From: CAISCU01 sp051861545
Lineage (GTDB): Bacteria > Bacteroidota > Bacteroidia > UKL13-3
Direction of reading: 5' to 3'
Length of the DNA: 64,000 nucleotides
Assembly: GCA_051861545.1 (NCBI GenBank)
Contig: JBIMKP010000005.1
Coordinates: 87,438-151,437 of the forward strand
In this document: one piece after another, positions 9,070 to 17,841 of the stretch
Layout of the letters: each line of letters starts with the position of its first letter
Position numbering within the stretch: the first letter of the stretch is position 1
Made by a program: the position numbers and the translations under genes
The notes under the pieces: generated by a model
The model's input: only the letters and a program-made list of their open reading frames with translations
What the model was told of the DNA's origin: nothing
Database searches by the model: none

Positions 9070-9699
9070 CTAACTCAAAGTAAAGAATTCCATTTTTTCT
9101 GTTGTATGGTTTCTAATAATACCGGCACTAACTAAAGCAACAAGAATTTTTTGAGCTCTCCATCTCGAGATATTTAGTGCTTGGCACAATTCTTTAAGAG
9201 TTGCTTTTTCATTTTTTTGAAGAAATTTCAGCAATCCTTCTTCGTGACGCGTATAATTAATGATGTTTTGTTGTTTACCGCTGTTTCTTTTCAAAACATC
9301 TAGTACAATTTTACTTGCAAGTAGCGATTGGTCTTTTACCCGAATATGTGCCCACCATTTTCCATCTTCATCTTTTGAATAATATGGTTTATCGTTTCCT
9401 TCGGGAATAATAGCTTCGATTACAATTTTATTACCAACTTCCCATTCTATCATTTTCATTTCAATAATGGGTTTTACGTAAAATTGGGCTGCTAAATCTA
9501 GCATATATCTCTCATCTTCACTTTTAACTCCAGATATACTTTTATTGTCGTTAACACCAACAAGCAAAGTTCCTCCTTTGTGGTTAGCAAATGCACAAAT
9601 GGTTTTGGCAATTTTTGAAGCTGATGAAATGGTTTTTTTGAAATCTAGAATTTCACTTTCTCCACCTGCTATTTTATTCTGTAAATAATGAATCGCCAT
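9070..9699 (-). CDS. AlbA/Schlafen-type domain protein with C-terminal winged helix
   Basis: 209 residues. Residues 5-120 are an AlbA_2 (Schlafen-AAA_4) domain: ESEILDFKKTIS, AKTICAFANHKGGTLLVGVNDN and the GVKS turn are the family signature. Residues ~150-205 form a helix-turn-helix (ATLKELCQALNISRWRAQKILVALVSAGII). Family members bind nucleic acids and often act as regulators. It lacks the long C-terminal ATPase-related region of larger relatives. Located 41 bp downstream of idi and possibly on the same transcript; a link to carotenoid synthesis is not evident. Confidence 0.75.
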   Translation of the reverse strand: MAIHYLQNKIAGGESEILDFKKTISSASKIAKTICAFANHKGGTLLVGVNDNKSISGVKSEDERYMLDLAAQFYVKPIIEMKMIEWEVGNKIVIEAIIPEGNDKPYYSKDEDGKWWAHIRVKDQSLLASKIVLDVLKRNSGKQQNIINYTRHEEGLLKFLQKNEKATLKELCQALNISRWRAQKILVALVSAGIIRNHTTEKMEFFTLS

Positions 9700-9740
9700 A
9701 CTTTACAAAGATGCTAAGAAATGAATAATACAATGGCTGT

Positions 9741-10253
9741 TTAAGCCAATGTGTGAAGATATTGGTCTAAAATGATTCTAAACCAGACAGTAAAATTTTC
9801 AGGTTGTTCAATAATCTCTTTTTGTAAGTCTTCCATTGAAATCCATCTGTATGAGGCAACTTCGTCTGCGTTTGGATTTGGACTTGTTTCGAATTCTCCT
9901 GTAAAAATATAATCTAATTCGTGTTCAGTAAGACCGTTTGTAAAAGGTGCTTTGTAAATGAATTTGTGTTTTAATTCTAGTTCACAGTCAAATCCCATTT
10001 CTTCCATCAATCTTCTATGTGCAGATTGTATAACTTCCTCTCCTTTACGTGGATGTGAGCAACAAGTATTTGTCCATAAGCCACCTGAATGGTATTTATG
10101 AAGTGCTCTTTGTTGAAGAAGTAATTCCCCTTTTTTATTAAAAACAAAAACCGAAAAAGCGCGATGTAACAAAGCCTTTTCATGGGCTTCCATTTTTTCC
10201 ATCAAACCTATTTCGTTATCGTTTTCGTCTACTAGAATTACTTCCTCTACCAT
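9741..10253 (-). CDS. idi: Isopentenyl-diphosphate delta-isomerase, type 1
   Basis: 170 residues, a Nudix-fold IDI-1. It interconverts IPP and DMAPP, feeding prenyl-diphosphate synthesis. Catalytic Cys65 sits in TNTCCSHP, the catalytic Glu (about 112) in GLTEHELDYIF, and the Nudix-like helix is RRLMEEMGF. The start codon directly abuts the stop codon of the preceding gene (TAAATG), so it is the last or nearly last gene of the carotenoid operon, a logical place for a precursor-supply enzyme. Confidence 0.93.
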   Translation of the reverse strand: MVEEVILVDENDNEIGLMEKMEAHEKALLHRAFSVFVFNKKGELLLQQRALHKYHSGGLWTNTCCSHPRKGEEVIQSAHRRLMEEMGFDCELELKHKFIYKAPFTNGLTEHELDYIFTGEFETSPNPNADEVASYRWISMEDLQKEIIEQPENFTVWFRIILDQYLHTLA

Positions 10254-10736
10254 TTACTTTATAATTTTTCTCTCTTCAATACTAAGATTTGCTTCTTTTA
10301 TTAAAAAGTCTTTTAACCTTGTTTTTAGTTCTATATCCTTAACTTCAGAATAATGATTAATGATAAATTTTCTATCTTCTGATAAATTTGACCTATAAGC
10401 CAAAAAGCTTGGACTTCCTAGTTGTATACTAAATCTTAAATATCGAATTTCTATAGAATTAGGCTCTTTTTTTATTGCCTCTTCAACAAGTGTTTTTCCT
10501 TTTTGAAAAGTAGAAAGTTTCTCCGTTGGAAAAAAAACATGTTTAGCTCTTACCATTCTCGAAGCACCTTCGTAAGCCAATTCTATTGGTGTAGAGCTTG
10601 GCTTTGAATCGAAGTAATTTATAATTTCTTTTGATTGATCAGCAGAATAAATCGAAGCGTGGTACAATGACCTTATTTCGCTTAAACTTTTATTCGATGG
10701 AAGCAATAAACTGATAATCAAAATGAACAAAGACAT
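10254..10736 (-). CDS. Conserved-looking small protein inside the carotenoid operon
   Basis: 160 residues beginning with a hydrophobic stretch (MSLFILIISLLLPSNKSLS), then a helical, TPR-like soluble part (RSLYHASIYSADQSKEIINYF, GKTLVEEAIKKEPNSIEIRYLRF). It starts 1 bp after the crtB stop and its own stop touches the idi start, so it is translationally embedded between two carotenoid-pathway genes. Function unknown; possibly a periplasmic or membrane-anchored helper protein. No catalytic motif visible. Confidence 0.65.
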   Translation of the reverse strand: MSLFILIISLLLPSNKSLSEIRSLYHASIYSADQSKEIINYFDSKPSSTPIELAYEGASRMVRAKHVFFPTEKLSTFQKGKTLVEEAIKKEPNSIEIRYLRFSIQLGSPSFLAYRSNLSEDRKFIINHYSEVKDIELKTRLKDFLIKEANLSIEERKIIK

Positions 10737-10737
10737 C

Positions 10738-11574
10738 TTATAACATATTAAAACTATGCCTTAAGAATGAACCAAAAAATAGGGCATATTTATGTTGGTC
10801 AGAAATACGCACTCTTTCTTCCATGATACATTCTGCAGGCAATTGAGTTATTTTATTCAATAATTTTGAATAATAAATATACGCTACATAAACTCCAAAT
10901 CTGGCATCTTTAGGAAGCATTTTTATTCCTTGGTAACCCAATTCAAAATCAGCCGCAACGTCTTCCTCTATTTCTTTTTTAATAGCTTCTGTGAAATTTT
11001 GGTTTTTAAGTTGAGGGAAATACATTCTACCTAAACCTTCTTTATCGGCATGTAAATCTCTTAAGAAATTTATTTTCTGAAATGCTGAACCCAATTTCAT
11101 CGCATACGGTTTCAACTCTTCGTATCTTTTTGTATCACCTTCAGTAAAAACTCTCAAACACATCAAACCAACAACTTCAGCAGAACCTAAAATATAAGTT
11201 TCATAACCATTTTGGTCGTATTCCGACTTATGAAGGTCCATTTCCATGCTTTTAAGAAATGTTTCTATTAAGTAGTTTTCTATACCAAATTTATTTGCAA
11301 CTTCTTGAAAAGACTGTAAAATCGGATTCATACTGATGCCTTCTTCAATTGCTTGATAAGTATCTCTTTTGAATTCTTTTAAAAGTTTGGCTTTATCAAA
11401 ATCATGGAAACTATCTACAATTTCATCAGCAAGACGCACAAAACCGTAAATAGCATAAATTGGATTATGAAATCTTGGTGCCAGAAACCTAATGCCCATT
11501 GAAAATGAGGTGCTGTATGCATTAGTAACCAGCTTACTGCTTTTCATTGATACACGGTCGTATAGTGTTTTCAT
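10738..11574 (-). CDS. crtB: Phytoene synthase CrtB
   Basis: 278 residues from the ATG at 11574, preferred over a TTG further upstream because it follows an AAGAAG purine stretch. It condenses two geranylgeranyl diphosphates to phytoene. The first aspartate-rich motif is DEIVD (about residue 50), with FVR just before it; the second is NFLRDLHADKEGLGRMYFP, which is diagnostic for squalene/phytoene synthases. Part of the minus-strand carotenoid operon. A hyphenated palindrome lies in its 73-bp leader (11604-11616). Confidence 0.93.
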   Translation of the reverse strand: MKTLYDRVSMKSSKLVTNAYSTSFSMGIRFLAPRFHNPIYAIYGFVRLADEIVDSFHDFDKAKLLKEFKRDTYQAIEEGISMNPILQSFQEVANKFGIENYLIETFLKSMEMDLHKSEYDQNGYETYILGSAEVVGLMCLRVFTEGDTKRYEELKPYAMKLGSAFQKINFLRDLHADKEGLGRMYFPQLKNQNFTEAIKKEIEEDVAADFELGYQGIKMLPKDARFGVYVAYIYYSKLLNKITQLPAECIMEERVRISDQHKYALFFGSFLRHSFNML

Positions 11575-11603
11575 TTGATTCTTCTTAAAATTAATACCCA
11601 AAA

Positions 11604-11616
11604 ACCTGATTCAGGT
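11604..11616. promoter_or_regulatory. 13-bp palindrome in the crtI-crtB intergenic gap
   Basis: ACCTGA-T-TCAGGT, 6-bp perfect arms around one base, 30-43 bp upstream of the crtB ATG. Possible operator for internal control of crtB or a small mRNA hairpin; function not demonstrated. Confidence 0.3.
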
Positions 11617-11647
11617 CAATAAAGTATAAGTATAAATTCATTTTGCC

Positions 11648-13132
11648 CTAATTTGTTTTACTATCCTTCAAAATTTGTAGGGCACAAACCTTTCCGCTGA
11701 TGATTCCTGGAGGCACTCCTGGCCCTGGAACCGTTAACTGGCCTGAGAAATAGAGGCTTTTAACTTTTTTGCTTTTCATCCTAGGTTTTAGAAGGGCAGT
11801 TTGACTCAAGGTATTAGCCAATCCATAAGCATTTCCTTTAAAAGCATGATAGTCTTCTATAAAATTGCTGATGCTATAACTTCGTTTGTATACAATATGG
11901 TCTTTAATACTATCCCCTAATTTTTCCTCAATTCTATTCAACATCATATCCAAATACTTTTCACGAATTGCTTCATCATCTCCACCTAAACCTGGAGCTA
12001 ATGGAATCAGTAAAAATAGATTTTCACAACCTTCAGGTGCAACGCTTGGGTCGGTAACTGATGGTGCTGATGCATAAAAAAGTGGATTGCTAGGCCATTT
12101 TGGGTCTGTATATATTTCGTGTGAATGTAAACCAAAATCTGTATCAAAAAACAAATTATGGTGTCTCATGCCTTTAATTCTTTTATTTAATCCAATATAA
12201 TACAACAAACATGAAGGAGCCATTTTCCTTCTTTCCCAATATGAATTTGAATATTGTTGGAATTCTGGTTTTAAAAGTTTGGTTTCAATATGATGATAAT
12301 CTCCAGCTCCAATTACTACATCGGCTAGAAATTTACCTTTTGCAGTTTCAACTCCAATTGCTTTTCCGTTTTCGATTAGAATAGATTTGGCCTCTGTTTC
12401 TAATTCAATTTTCACACCTTGTTCTTTAGCAATTTTCACAAAAGCTTCTATAATTTTATGCATTCCTCCCATTGGATACCATGTGCCTAAGCTCATGTCT
12501 GCATAATTCATTAAACTATATAAAGCAGGTGTATTTTCTGGTAAGGCGCCTAAAAACAAAATTGGAAACTCTAGTAATTCTTGTAAAAATGGGTCTTTAA
12601 TAAAAGATTGAACATGGTTTCTCATGCTTGTTAAAACATCCATTTTTAACAATCCTTTTAAAAGGCGTAAATCTGCAAATTCAAGTAAACTCAATCCCGG
12701 TTTATAAACTAAATCGTTGATACCGACTTCGTACTTATAAGCTGCTTCTTTTAAAAACTGACGAAGTTTAAGACTAGAACCCTTTTCATATGATTCAAAA
12801 AGAGCTTCTAGTTCGTTCATGTCTGCTGGAATATCTACTGCTTTACCTTGCTTATCAAAAACCCTATAACTTGGGTCTAATCTTTTAAGATTGTAAAAAT
12901 CAGAAGTGGTATGACCGAAATCGTTATAGAATTTTTCAAAAACATCAGGCATCCAATACCAACTTGGTCCCATGTCAAAAACAAAACCTTCATGAGAATA
13001 TTGCCTTGCTCTTCCACCTGCTTGGTTATGTTTTTCGATGATTGTTACTTCATAACCATTTTGTCCTAAATAAGAAGCGGTTGATAATCCTGCTACTCCG
13101 GAGCCAATAACAATTGCTGATTTAGATGCCAT
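11648..13132 (-). CDS. crtI: Phytoene desaturase CrtI
   Basis: 494 residues, the usual length of bacterial CrtI. The N-terminal Rossmann motif VIGSGVAGLSTASYLGQNGYEV, then EKHNQAGGRARQ and FDMGPSWYWMPD, and the C-terminal signature FSGQLTVPGPGVPPGIISGK bind FAD and define the bacterial phytoene desaturase family. It converts phytoene to lycopene or a related desaturated carotene at the membrane. Second gene of the operon, 4 bp after the TonB receptor. Confidence 0.92.
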   Translation of the reverse strand: MASKSAIVIGSGVAGLSTASYLGQNGYEVTIIEKHNQAGGRARQYSHEGFVFDMGPSWYWMPDVFEKFYNDFGHTTSDFYNLKRLDPSYRVFDKQGKAVDIPADMNELEALFESYEKGSSLKLRQFLKEAAYKYEVGINDLVYKPGLSLLEFADLRLLKGLLKMDVLTSMRNHVQSFIKDPFLQELLEFPILFLGALPENTPALYSLMNYADMSLGTWYPMGGMHKIIEAFVKIAKEQGVKIELETEAKSILIENGKAIGVETAKGKFLADVVIGAGDYHHIETKLLKPEFQQYSNSYWERRKMAPSCLLYYIGLNKRIKGMRHHNLFFDTDFGLHSHEIYTDPKWPSNPLFYASAPSVTDPSVAPEGCENLFLLIPLAPGLGGDDEAIREKYLDMMLNRIEEKLGDSIKDHIVYKRSYSISNFIEDYHAFKGNAYGLANTLSQTALLKPRMKSKKVKSLYFSGQLTVPGPGVPPGIISGKVCALQILKDSKTN

Positions 13133-13136
13133 TTTT

Positions 13137-15572
13137 TTAAAATTCTAGTATGAAACCAAAGCTTGGCAAAATCAATGCTGAATCATCATTCAAAATAAGA
13201 GGAATGGCATTTGAACCATCTGCTCTAATTTGATTTCCATCTGTACTTAACCAACCTGTATTATCGGCTGTTCTTTGAAAAGTATAGTTCGGTAATGATG
13301 CATTTACTTTTGCAAAAGCATTCTGTATATCTAAGTAAATATCCAGCGTTTTGTTTTTGAAGTTAATCTTTTTATCTATACGAAAATCAAATTGTGTAAA
13401 TGCGGTTAATCTTTCTTGGTTTAATCTGCTGTAATCCAGCACTCCTGTGCCTGTTGTTAAATAATTTATTCTTGAATTTTGAAGGTCGAAAGGTGTGTAT
13501 GGAGAGCCACCAGCTAATCTATACTTGGCTCCAACTTCCCATCCTCTCTTAAATTTATACCCCATTATAGCCGATAATAGATGTCTATTATCCCACGCTG
13601 TAGAAATTAGTTTTCCATCACGACCTGAGAATTTGCTGTTAAAGAAAGTATAGGATACTGTTGCATAGAAATTCTTTGTTAATTTTTGTTGGAAGAAAAC
13701 TTCAAAACCCAATGATTGTCCTTTGCCTGTGCTTTCAACTGCTTCATTTCCTAAAACATTAAAATCAGCTCCCTGGTTGGCAAGTGAAATTCCATCTCTT
13801 ACTGAAACCGGGTAATTGCTATAATATTTTGCAAATCCTTCCAATGTAATACGTGTATTACTTGCAGGTAAGAATTCCAATCCACCCACAATATGGTTTG
13901 AGGCAATATATTTATTGTTCTTGTTAACCAATTCACCATTGTTGTTTTTAAATCCTAATGCTGTATAGGTTGGCATTTTGAAATACCTTCCTGTTGTAAA
14001 ATTCAGGTTCCATTTTTCTGTTAATGCATAGCTAAATGAAACTCTTGGTGAAAGTGTTTCTAAAGGATTCAATCCATCATTGGTGAAGGTGTTCATATCG
14101 AACCTTAAACCCGCATTGATACTCAATCTGTCGTTTAGTACTTTTCCTGATGTTTCAGCAAATGCACCCATTTTAAAGAATTCAACAGCAGTATTAAAGT
14201 TGATGAAAACTGGAGGTGCAATTTGATTACCTAAACTATCATAAAAGCCATTATTGATTTTGGTGAAAGTAGTATTGTTATACTTCACATATTGTAACAT
14301 TCCACCATAAGCATATTTCCATTTTCCTTTAAACTGATTTACGTCTAATCTCAATTTATTTTCAATTTCTTGAGAACGGATTTTTAATGTTCTTTTTGAT
14401 TCATCATTATCCTGCCCATCCTGAAATCTATCTAATGCATTGTTAAACATATTTCTGCTTGCAGATAAATTATAGTAACCATTTTTGATTCTTCTTTTCA
14501 ATAATGCCCCCATGGTATAATTCCACTGGTTAATGTTTGGACTAGAACGAATGGCATATTCTTTATCGGGGGTTGATTCCCTAGGAACAGCAAACTTGAA
14601 ATTATCTATAGCACCTACACCTAGAGTTGTTAAGCTCGTTTTTTCGTTTATGGTTGTTGTTGTTTTGTATTGAAAATCCCAATAGTTTGGTCTGATTGGA
14701 ATATCTAAAGCTGTAAACAAAAACTGCAAATAACTGCGTCTTGCTGATGCTAAGAATGTTGTCTTTTTGGTTAAAGGTCCATCCATAGTTAATCCAAATT
14801 CAGAACCTGATAACCTTACATTTCCTTGTAATCTTTCAGTATTTCCATTTTTTTGTTTGAAGGTAAATACGCTTGAAAGTGGATTGTCGTAACGAGCACC
14901 AAAACTACTTGAGCTTAAAGTTACATCTTCAATAAAACTCACATTTAAAATACCTTGTGGACCACCTGAACTTCCTTGGGTAGAAAAATGGTTAATTACA
15001 GGAATTTCGATTCCATCTAAATAAAAAACATTTTCATTTGGTGCTCCACCTCTTATGATAATATCGTTTCTGAAACTGGCTCCACCAGTATTACCTCCAA
15101 CTCCAGGTAAAGCTTGGATAACTCTTGATATATCAAAATTTCCTCCTGGATTACTTCTGATTTCTTCGGCAGTCAAATTCTGGATTGACAAAGGAGTTTC
15201 AGTTCTTTTGACAAAAGGTTTAGATTTCACCACCACTTCTTTTAGGTTTTTGTTTTCCGATTCGAGTTCTACCGAAAAGGTTTGAATATTACCTGTTGTG
15301 ATTACAACATTATAAATTGTTTTTGGTAAATAACCTACATACTGAATTTTGATATTGTAGGATTTTGGGGCAATTCCTGAGAGTTTGAATTTTCCTTCAG
15401 CATCTGTTAAAATGCCCAATTGCGTATTTTCTAAACTTATACTAGCCCCAATTAACATTTCTTGGGTGTTTTTGTCTTTTACAGTTCCTGAAATGCTTCC
15501 TGTTTTTTCTTGTGAGAATGCGCTTAAACTAATAGTTAGCAGTATGGTAATACTAAATAAAAATTGCTTCAT
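13137..15572 (-). CDS. TonB-dependent receptor with N-terminal carboxypeptidase-regulatory domain
   Basis: 811 residues. Signal peptide (ends AFSQ), a CarboxypepD_reg-like domain at ~22-110 (SISGTVKDKNTQEMLIGAS, GYLPKTIYNV), a plug domain at ~120-230 (SIQNLTAEEIRSNPGGNFDISRVIQALPGV) and a C-terminal 22-strand barrel ending in FGFILEF. It imports or exports a substrate across the outer membrane using TonB energy; the substrate is unknown. It is the first gene of the carotenoid operon and is divergent from a MarR regulator, an unusual position for such a receptor. Confidence 0.88.
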   Translation of the reverse strand: MKQFLFSITILLTISLSAFSQEKTGSISGTVKDKNTQEMLIGASISLENTQLGILTDAEGKFKLSGIAPKSYNIKIQYVGYLPKTIYNVVITTGNIQTFSVELESENKNLKEVVVKSKPFVKRTETPLSIQNLTAEEIRSNPGGNFDISRVIQALPGVGGNTGGASFRNDIIIRGGAPNENVFYLDGIEIPVINHFSTQGSSGGPQGILNVSFIEDVTLSSSSFGARYDNPLSSVFTFKQKNGNTERLQGNVRLSGSEFGLTMDGPLTKKTTFLASARRSYLQFLFTALDIPIRPNYWDFQYKTTTTINEKTSLTTLGVGAIDNFKFAVPRESTPDKEYAIRSSPNINQWNYTMGALLKRRIKNGYYNLSASRNMFNNALDRFQDGQDNDESKRTLKIRSQEIENKLRLDVNQFKGKWKYAYGGMLQYVKYNNTTFTKINNGFYDSLGNQIAPPVFINFNTAVEFFKMGAFAETSGKVLNDRLSINAGLRFDMNTFTNDGLNPLETLSPRVSFSYALTEKWNLNFTTGRYFKMPTYTALGFKNNNGELVNKNNKYIASNHIVGGLEFLPASNTRITLEGFAKYYSNYPVSVRDGISLANQGADFNVLGNEAVESTGKGQSLGFEVFFQQKLTKNFYATVSYTFFNSKFSGRDGKLISTAWDNRHLLSAIMGYKFKRGWEVGAKYRLAGGSPYTPFDLQNSRINYLTTGTGVLDYSRLNQERLTAFTQFDFRIDKKINFKNKTLDIYLDIQNAFAKVNASLPNYTFQRTADNTGWLSTDGNQIRADGSNAIPLILNDDSALILPSFGFILEF

Positions 15573-15687
15573 TGGTATGTTTTTGTATTAAATATGATGC
15601 AAATAAATACTAAAACGTACTTTTATGCAAGAAAATAATCATGTTTTCGTACTAAATAAGTATTTTTGTGTGCTAATTGTTTTAAAA
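15573..15687. promoter_or_regulatory. Divergent promoter region of the carotenoid locus
   Basis: 115 bp between the TonB-receptor ATG and the regulator ATG at 15688. Plus strand: TTTTCG at about 15644-15649, then TATTTTTG (15661-15668), a perfect TAnnTTTG box 20 bp before 15688. Minus strand: a weaker TTTATTTG box around 15600-15607. Two CGTAC-centred elements (15616-15620 and 15648-15652) lie between or on these boxes and could be MarR sites. Confidence 0.5.
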
Positions 15688-16350
15688 ATGGACAAATTTC
15701 AATTGATGAAGGACCTGATGTATAAACTTGATTTATACGAAATGGGCGGAAATTCTGCTTCATCAGGAATTTCTGATTTTGCTACTTGGCTTAAAGAAAA
15801 TGTTGAACTGGAACAAAAAATCCCAACAGCTAGAAAATTAAATGGAGAGCTTCCATTTGAAGGGAATGTAAATAGACAAGAGCCAGCAGAAGTTGAAATA
15901 ACTAGACTGATTGTTTTTATGTATCGTTATGCCAAAACATATATCAAACAAGCTTTAGAAGGAAGTGAAATTCAAACAGCAGATGAATTTGCTTACCTAG
16001 CTTCATTAGTAACTAGAACTGGAATGGGAAAAAGTGAATTGATTCAATTAAACATTCAGGAAAAAACAACAGGCATGGAAATTTTAAAGAGATTGCTCTC
16101 CATGGAATTGATTTTCCAATACGATAATCCAGAGGATAAAAGAAGCAAATGTGTTGCTATTACAGATAAAGGTCGTGCTGCATTTTTTTCTTCAGTTGGA
16201 AAAATGCAACAAGTATCAATGCTTGTAGGTGGCGATTTAAATGAAGAAGAAAAGAAAACCTTGTTGTTTGCTTTAAGAAAATTAGATCATTTTCATCATG
16301 AAATTTTCACAGAAGGAAAACAAAAAGAAGTTTTAGCTGCTATCAAATAA
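15688..16350 (+). CDS. MarR-family regulator, likely controlling the carotenoid locus
   Basis: 220 residues from the ATG at 15688. An earlier ATG at 15625 lies upstream of the promoter box and adds an unlikely leader, so it is rejected. Residues ~90-200 hold a MarR winged helix (TADEFAYLASLVTRTGMGKSELI, GMEILKRLLSMELIFQYDNPEDKRSKCVAITDKGRAAF), where the DKRSK wing is characteristic. It precedes the crtD-like gene by 9 bp and is divergent from the receptor-crtI-crtB-idi operon, so it probably controls both arms. The effector is unknown. Confidence 0.82.
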   Translation: MDKFQLMKDLMYKLDLYEMGGNSASSGISDFATWLKENVELEQKIPTARKLNGELPFEGNVNRQEPAEVEITRLIVFMYRYAKTYIKQALEGSEIQTADEFAYLASLVTRTGMGKSELIQLNIQEKTTGMEILKRLLSMELIFQYDNPEDKRSKCVAITDKGRAAFFSSVGKMQQVSMLVGGDLNEEEKKTLLFALRKLDHFHHEIFTEGKQKEVLAAIK

Positions 16351-16359
16351 AAAGGGCAC

Positions 16360-17841
16360 ATGAAAGTAATTGTGATAGGCGCAGGAATTGCAGGTTTGGC
16401 TGCTTCTTTAAGATTAGCTTCTAAAGGATATGAAGTTCAAGTTTATGAAGCTAATGCTTATCCCGGTGGAAAATTATCGGAGTTTAAACTAGGCAATTAT
16501 CGCTTTGATGCTGGTCCTTCTCTGTTTACTTTGCCTCATTTGGTTGAAGATTTATTAGTGGCAGCAGGTAAAAATCCTAAAGAAACATTTTCTTATATCA
16601 AATTAGAAAAAACCTGTAATTACTTTTATGAAGATGGTACTCGTTTCTCGGCTTATGCAGATATTAATCAGTTTGAAAAGGAATTAAAGTATAAACTTGG
16701 CTTAGATTCAAACGAGTTAAGAAACTACTTAAAGAAAGCAGAATTCAAATACCAAAAAACTGCAGGTTTATTTGTTGAAGATACGCTTCACCGTTTTTCA
16801 CATTATAAATTAGGTGAAACTTTAGCGGGCATTTTAGCAATGCCGAAACTCGATTTATTTAATTCAATGAATGACATTAATGAGAGGAGTTTTGCTTCTA
16901 AACATTTGGTGCAGTATTTCAACAGATTTGCTACTTACAATGGCTCAAGTCCTTATTTAGCTCCGGGATTATTAAACATGATTCCGCATTTGGAACACAA
17001 TATTGGTTCCTTTTTTCCTGTAAAGGGAATGTATCATATCACCCAAACTATTTACGAAACTTGTTTAGAAAAAGGAGTTAAATTCCATTTTAATAATAGG
17101 GTTGATGAAATTTTGGTTTCAGATAAAAAATTAAAAGGAATACGAATAGGAGAGAGGGAAATTCCTTCCGACTTAGTGGTTTCAAACATGGATGTATTTC
17201 CACTTTATAGAAAACTATTAAAGAAAGAAAAACAACCAGAGAAAATTCTTCAACAAGAGAAGTCGTCTTCAGCCTTGATATTTTATTGGGGCATCAAAAA
17301 ATCATTTCCTGAATTGAGTCTTCATAATATCTTTTTTGCAGAAGATTATAAGAAGGAATTTGATACGATATTCAATCAGAAAAGCATTGATTCTGACCCA
17401 ACTGTTTATATCAATATTACTTCGAAATATAAACCCGATGATGCTCCTGTAAACAGCGAAAACTGGTTTGTGATGATTAATGTTCCTTTTAATGATGGTT
17501 CTCAAAATTGGGATGAATTAATTAAATCAGCTAAAGAAAATATCATCAAAAAACTCAATAGAATTTTGAATATAAAACTCGAAGATTTAATTGAAGAAGA
17601 AGATGTTTTAGACCCGCGATTAATAGAAAAAAAGACATCTAGTTATGGAGGTGCTTTGTATGGAAACGCCAGTAATAACAGGTATGCAGCCTTTCTTCGA
17701 CACAAGAACTTTTCATCTGATATTAAAGGTTTTTATTTATGTGGAGGAAGCGTTCATCCTGGTGGAGGAATTCCTTTGTGTTTAAATTCAGGTAAGATTG
17801 TTGCTGAATTGATTGAAGAAGATTTTGGAACTATTTCTTAG
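16360..17841 (+). CDS. CrtI/CrtD-family carotenoid desaturase
   Basis: 493 residues. FAD motif VIGAGIAGLAASLRLASKGYEVQVYE, PGGKLSEFKLGNYRFDAGPSLFTLP, and C-terminal CGGSVHPGGGIPLCLNSGK. The sequence differs from the CrtI at 11648 in the way CrtD (1-hydroxycarotenoid 3,4-desaturase) does: a shorter GPSLFTLPHL start and the GGSVHPGGGIP tail. It probably desaturates a later, hydroxylated intermediate toward a polar pigment of the myxol, saproxanthin or flexixanthin type (inference). Its last 11 bp overlap the convergent gene at 17831. Confidence 0.82.
   Translation: MKVIVIGAGIAGLAASLRLASKGYEVQVYEANAYPGGKLSEFKLGNYRFDAGPSLFTLPHLVEDLLVAAGKNPKETFSYIKLEKTCNYFYEDGTRFSAYADINQFEKELKYKLGLDSNELRNYLKKAEFKYQKTAGLFVEDTLHRFSHYKLGETLAGILAMPKLDLFNSMNDINERSFASKHLVQYFNRFATYNGSSPYLAPGLLNMIPHLEHNIGSFFPVKGMYHITQTIYETCLEKGVKFHFNNRVDEILVSDKKLKGIRIGEREIPSDLVVSNMDVFPLYRKLLKKEKQPEKILQQEKSSSALIFYWGIKKSFPELSLHNIFFAEDYKKEFDTIFNQKSIDSDPTVYINITSKYKPDDAPVNSENWFVMINVPFNDGSQNWDELIKSAKENIIKKLNRILNIKLEDLIEEEDVLDPRLIEKKTSSYGGALYGNASNNRYAAFLRHKNFSSDIKGFYLCGGSVHPGGGIPLCLNSGKIVAELIEEDFGTIS

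Noticed and set aside
15625..15687. Longer start for the MarR regulator
   Set aside because: The earlier ATG lies upstream of the perfect TATTTTTG promoter box; the leader peptide is unlike the family.
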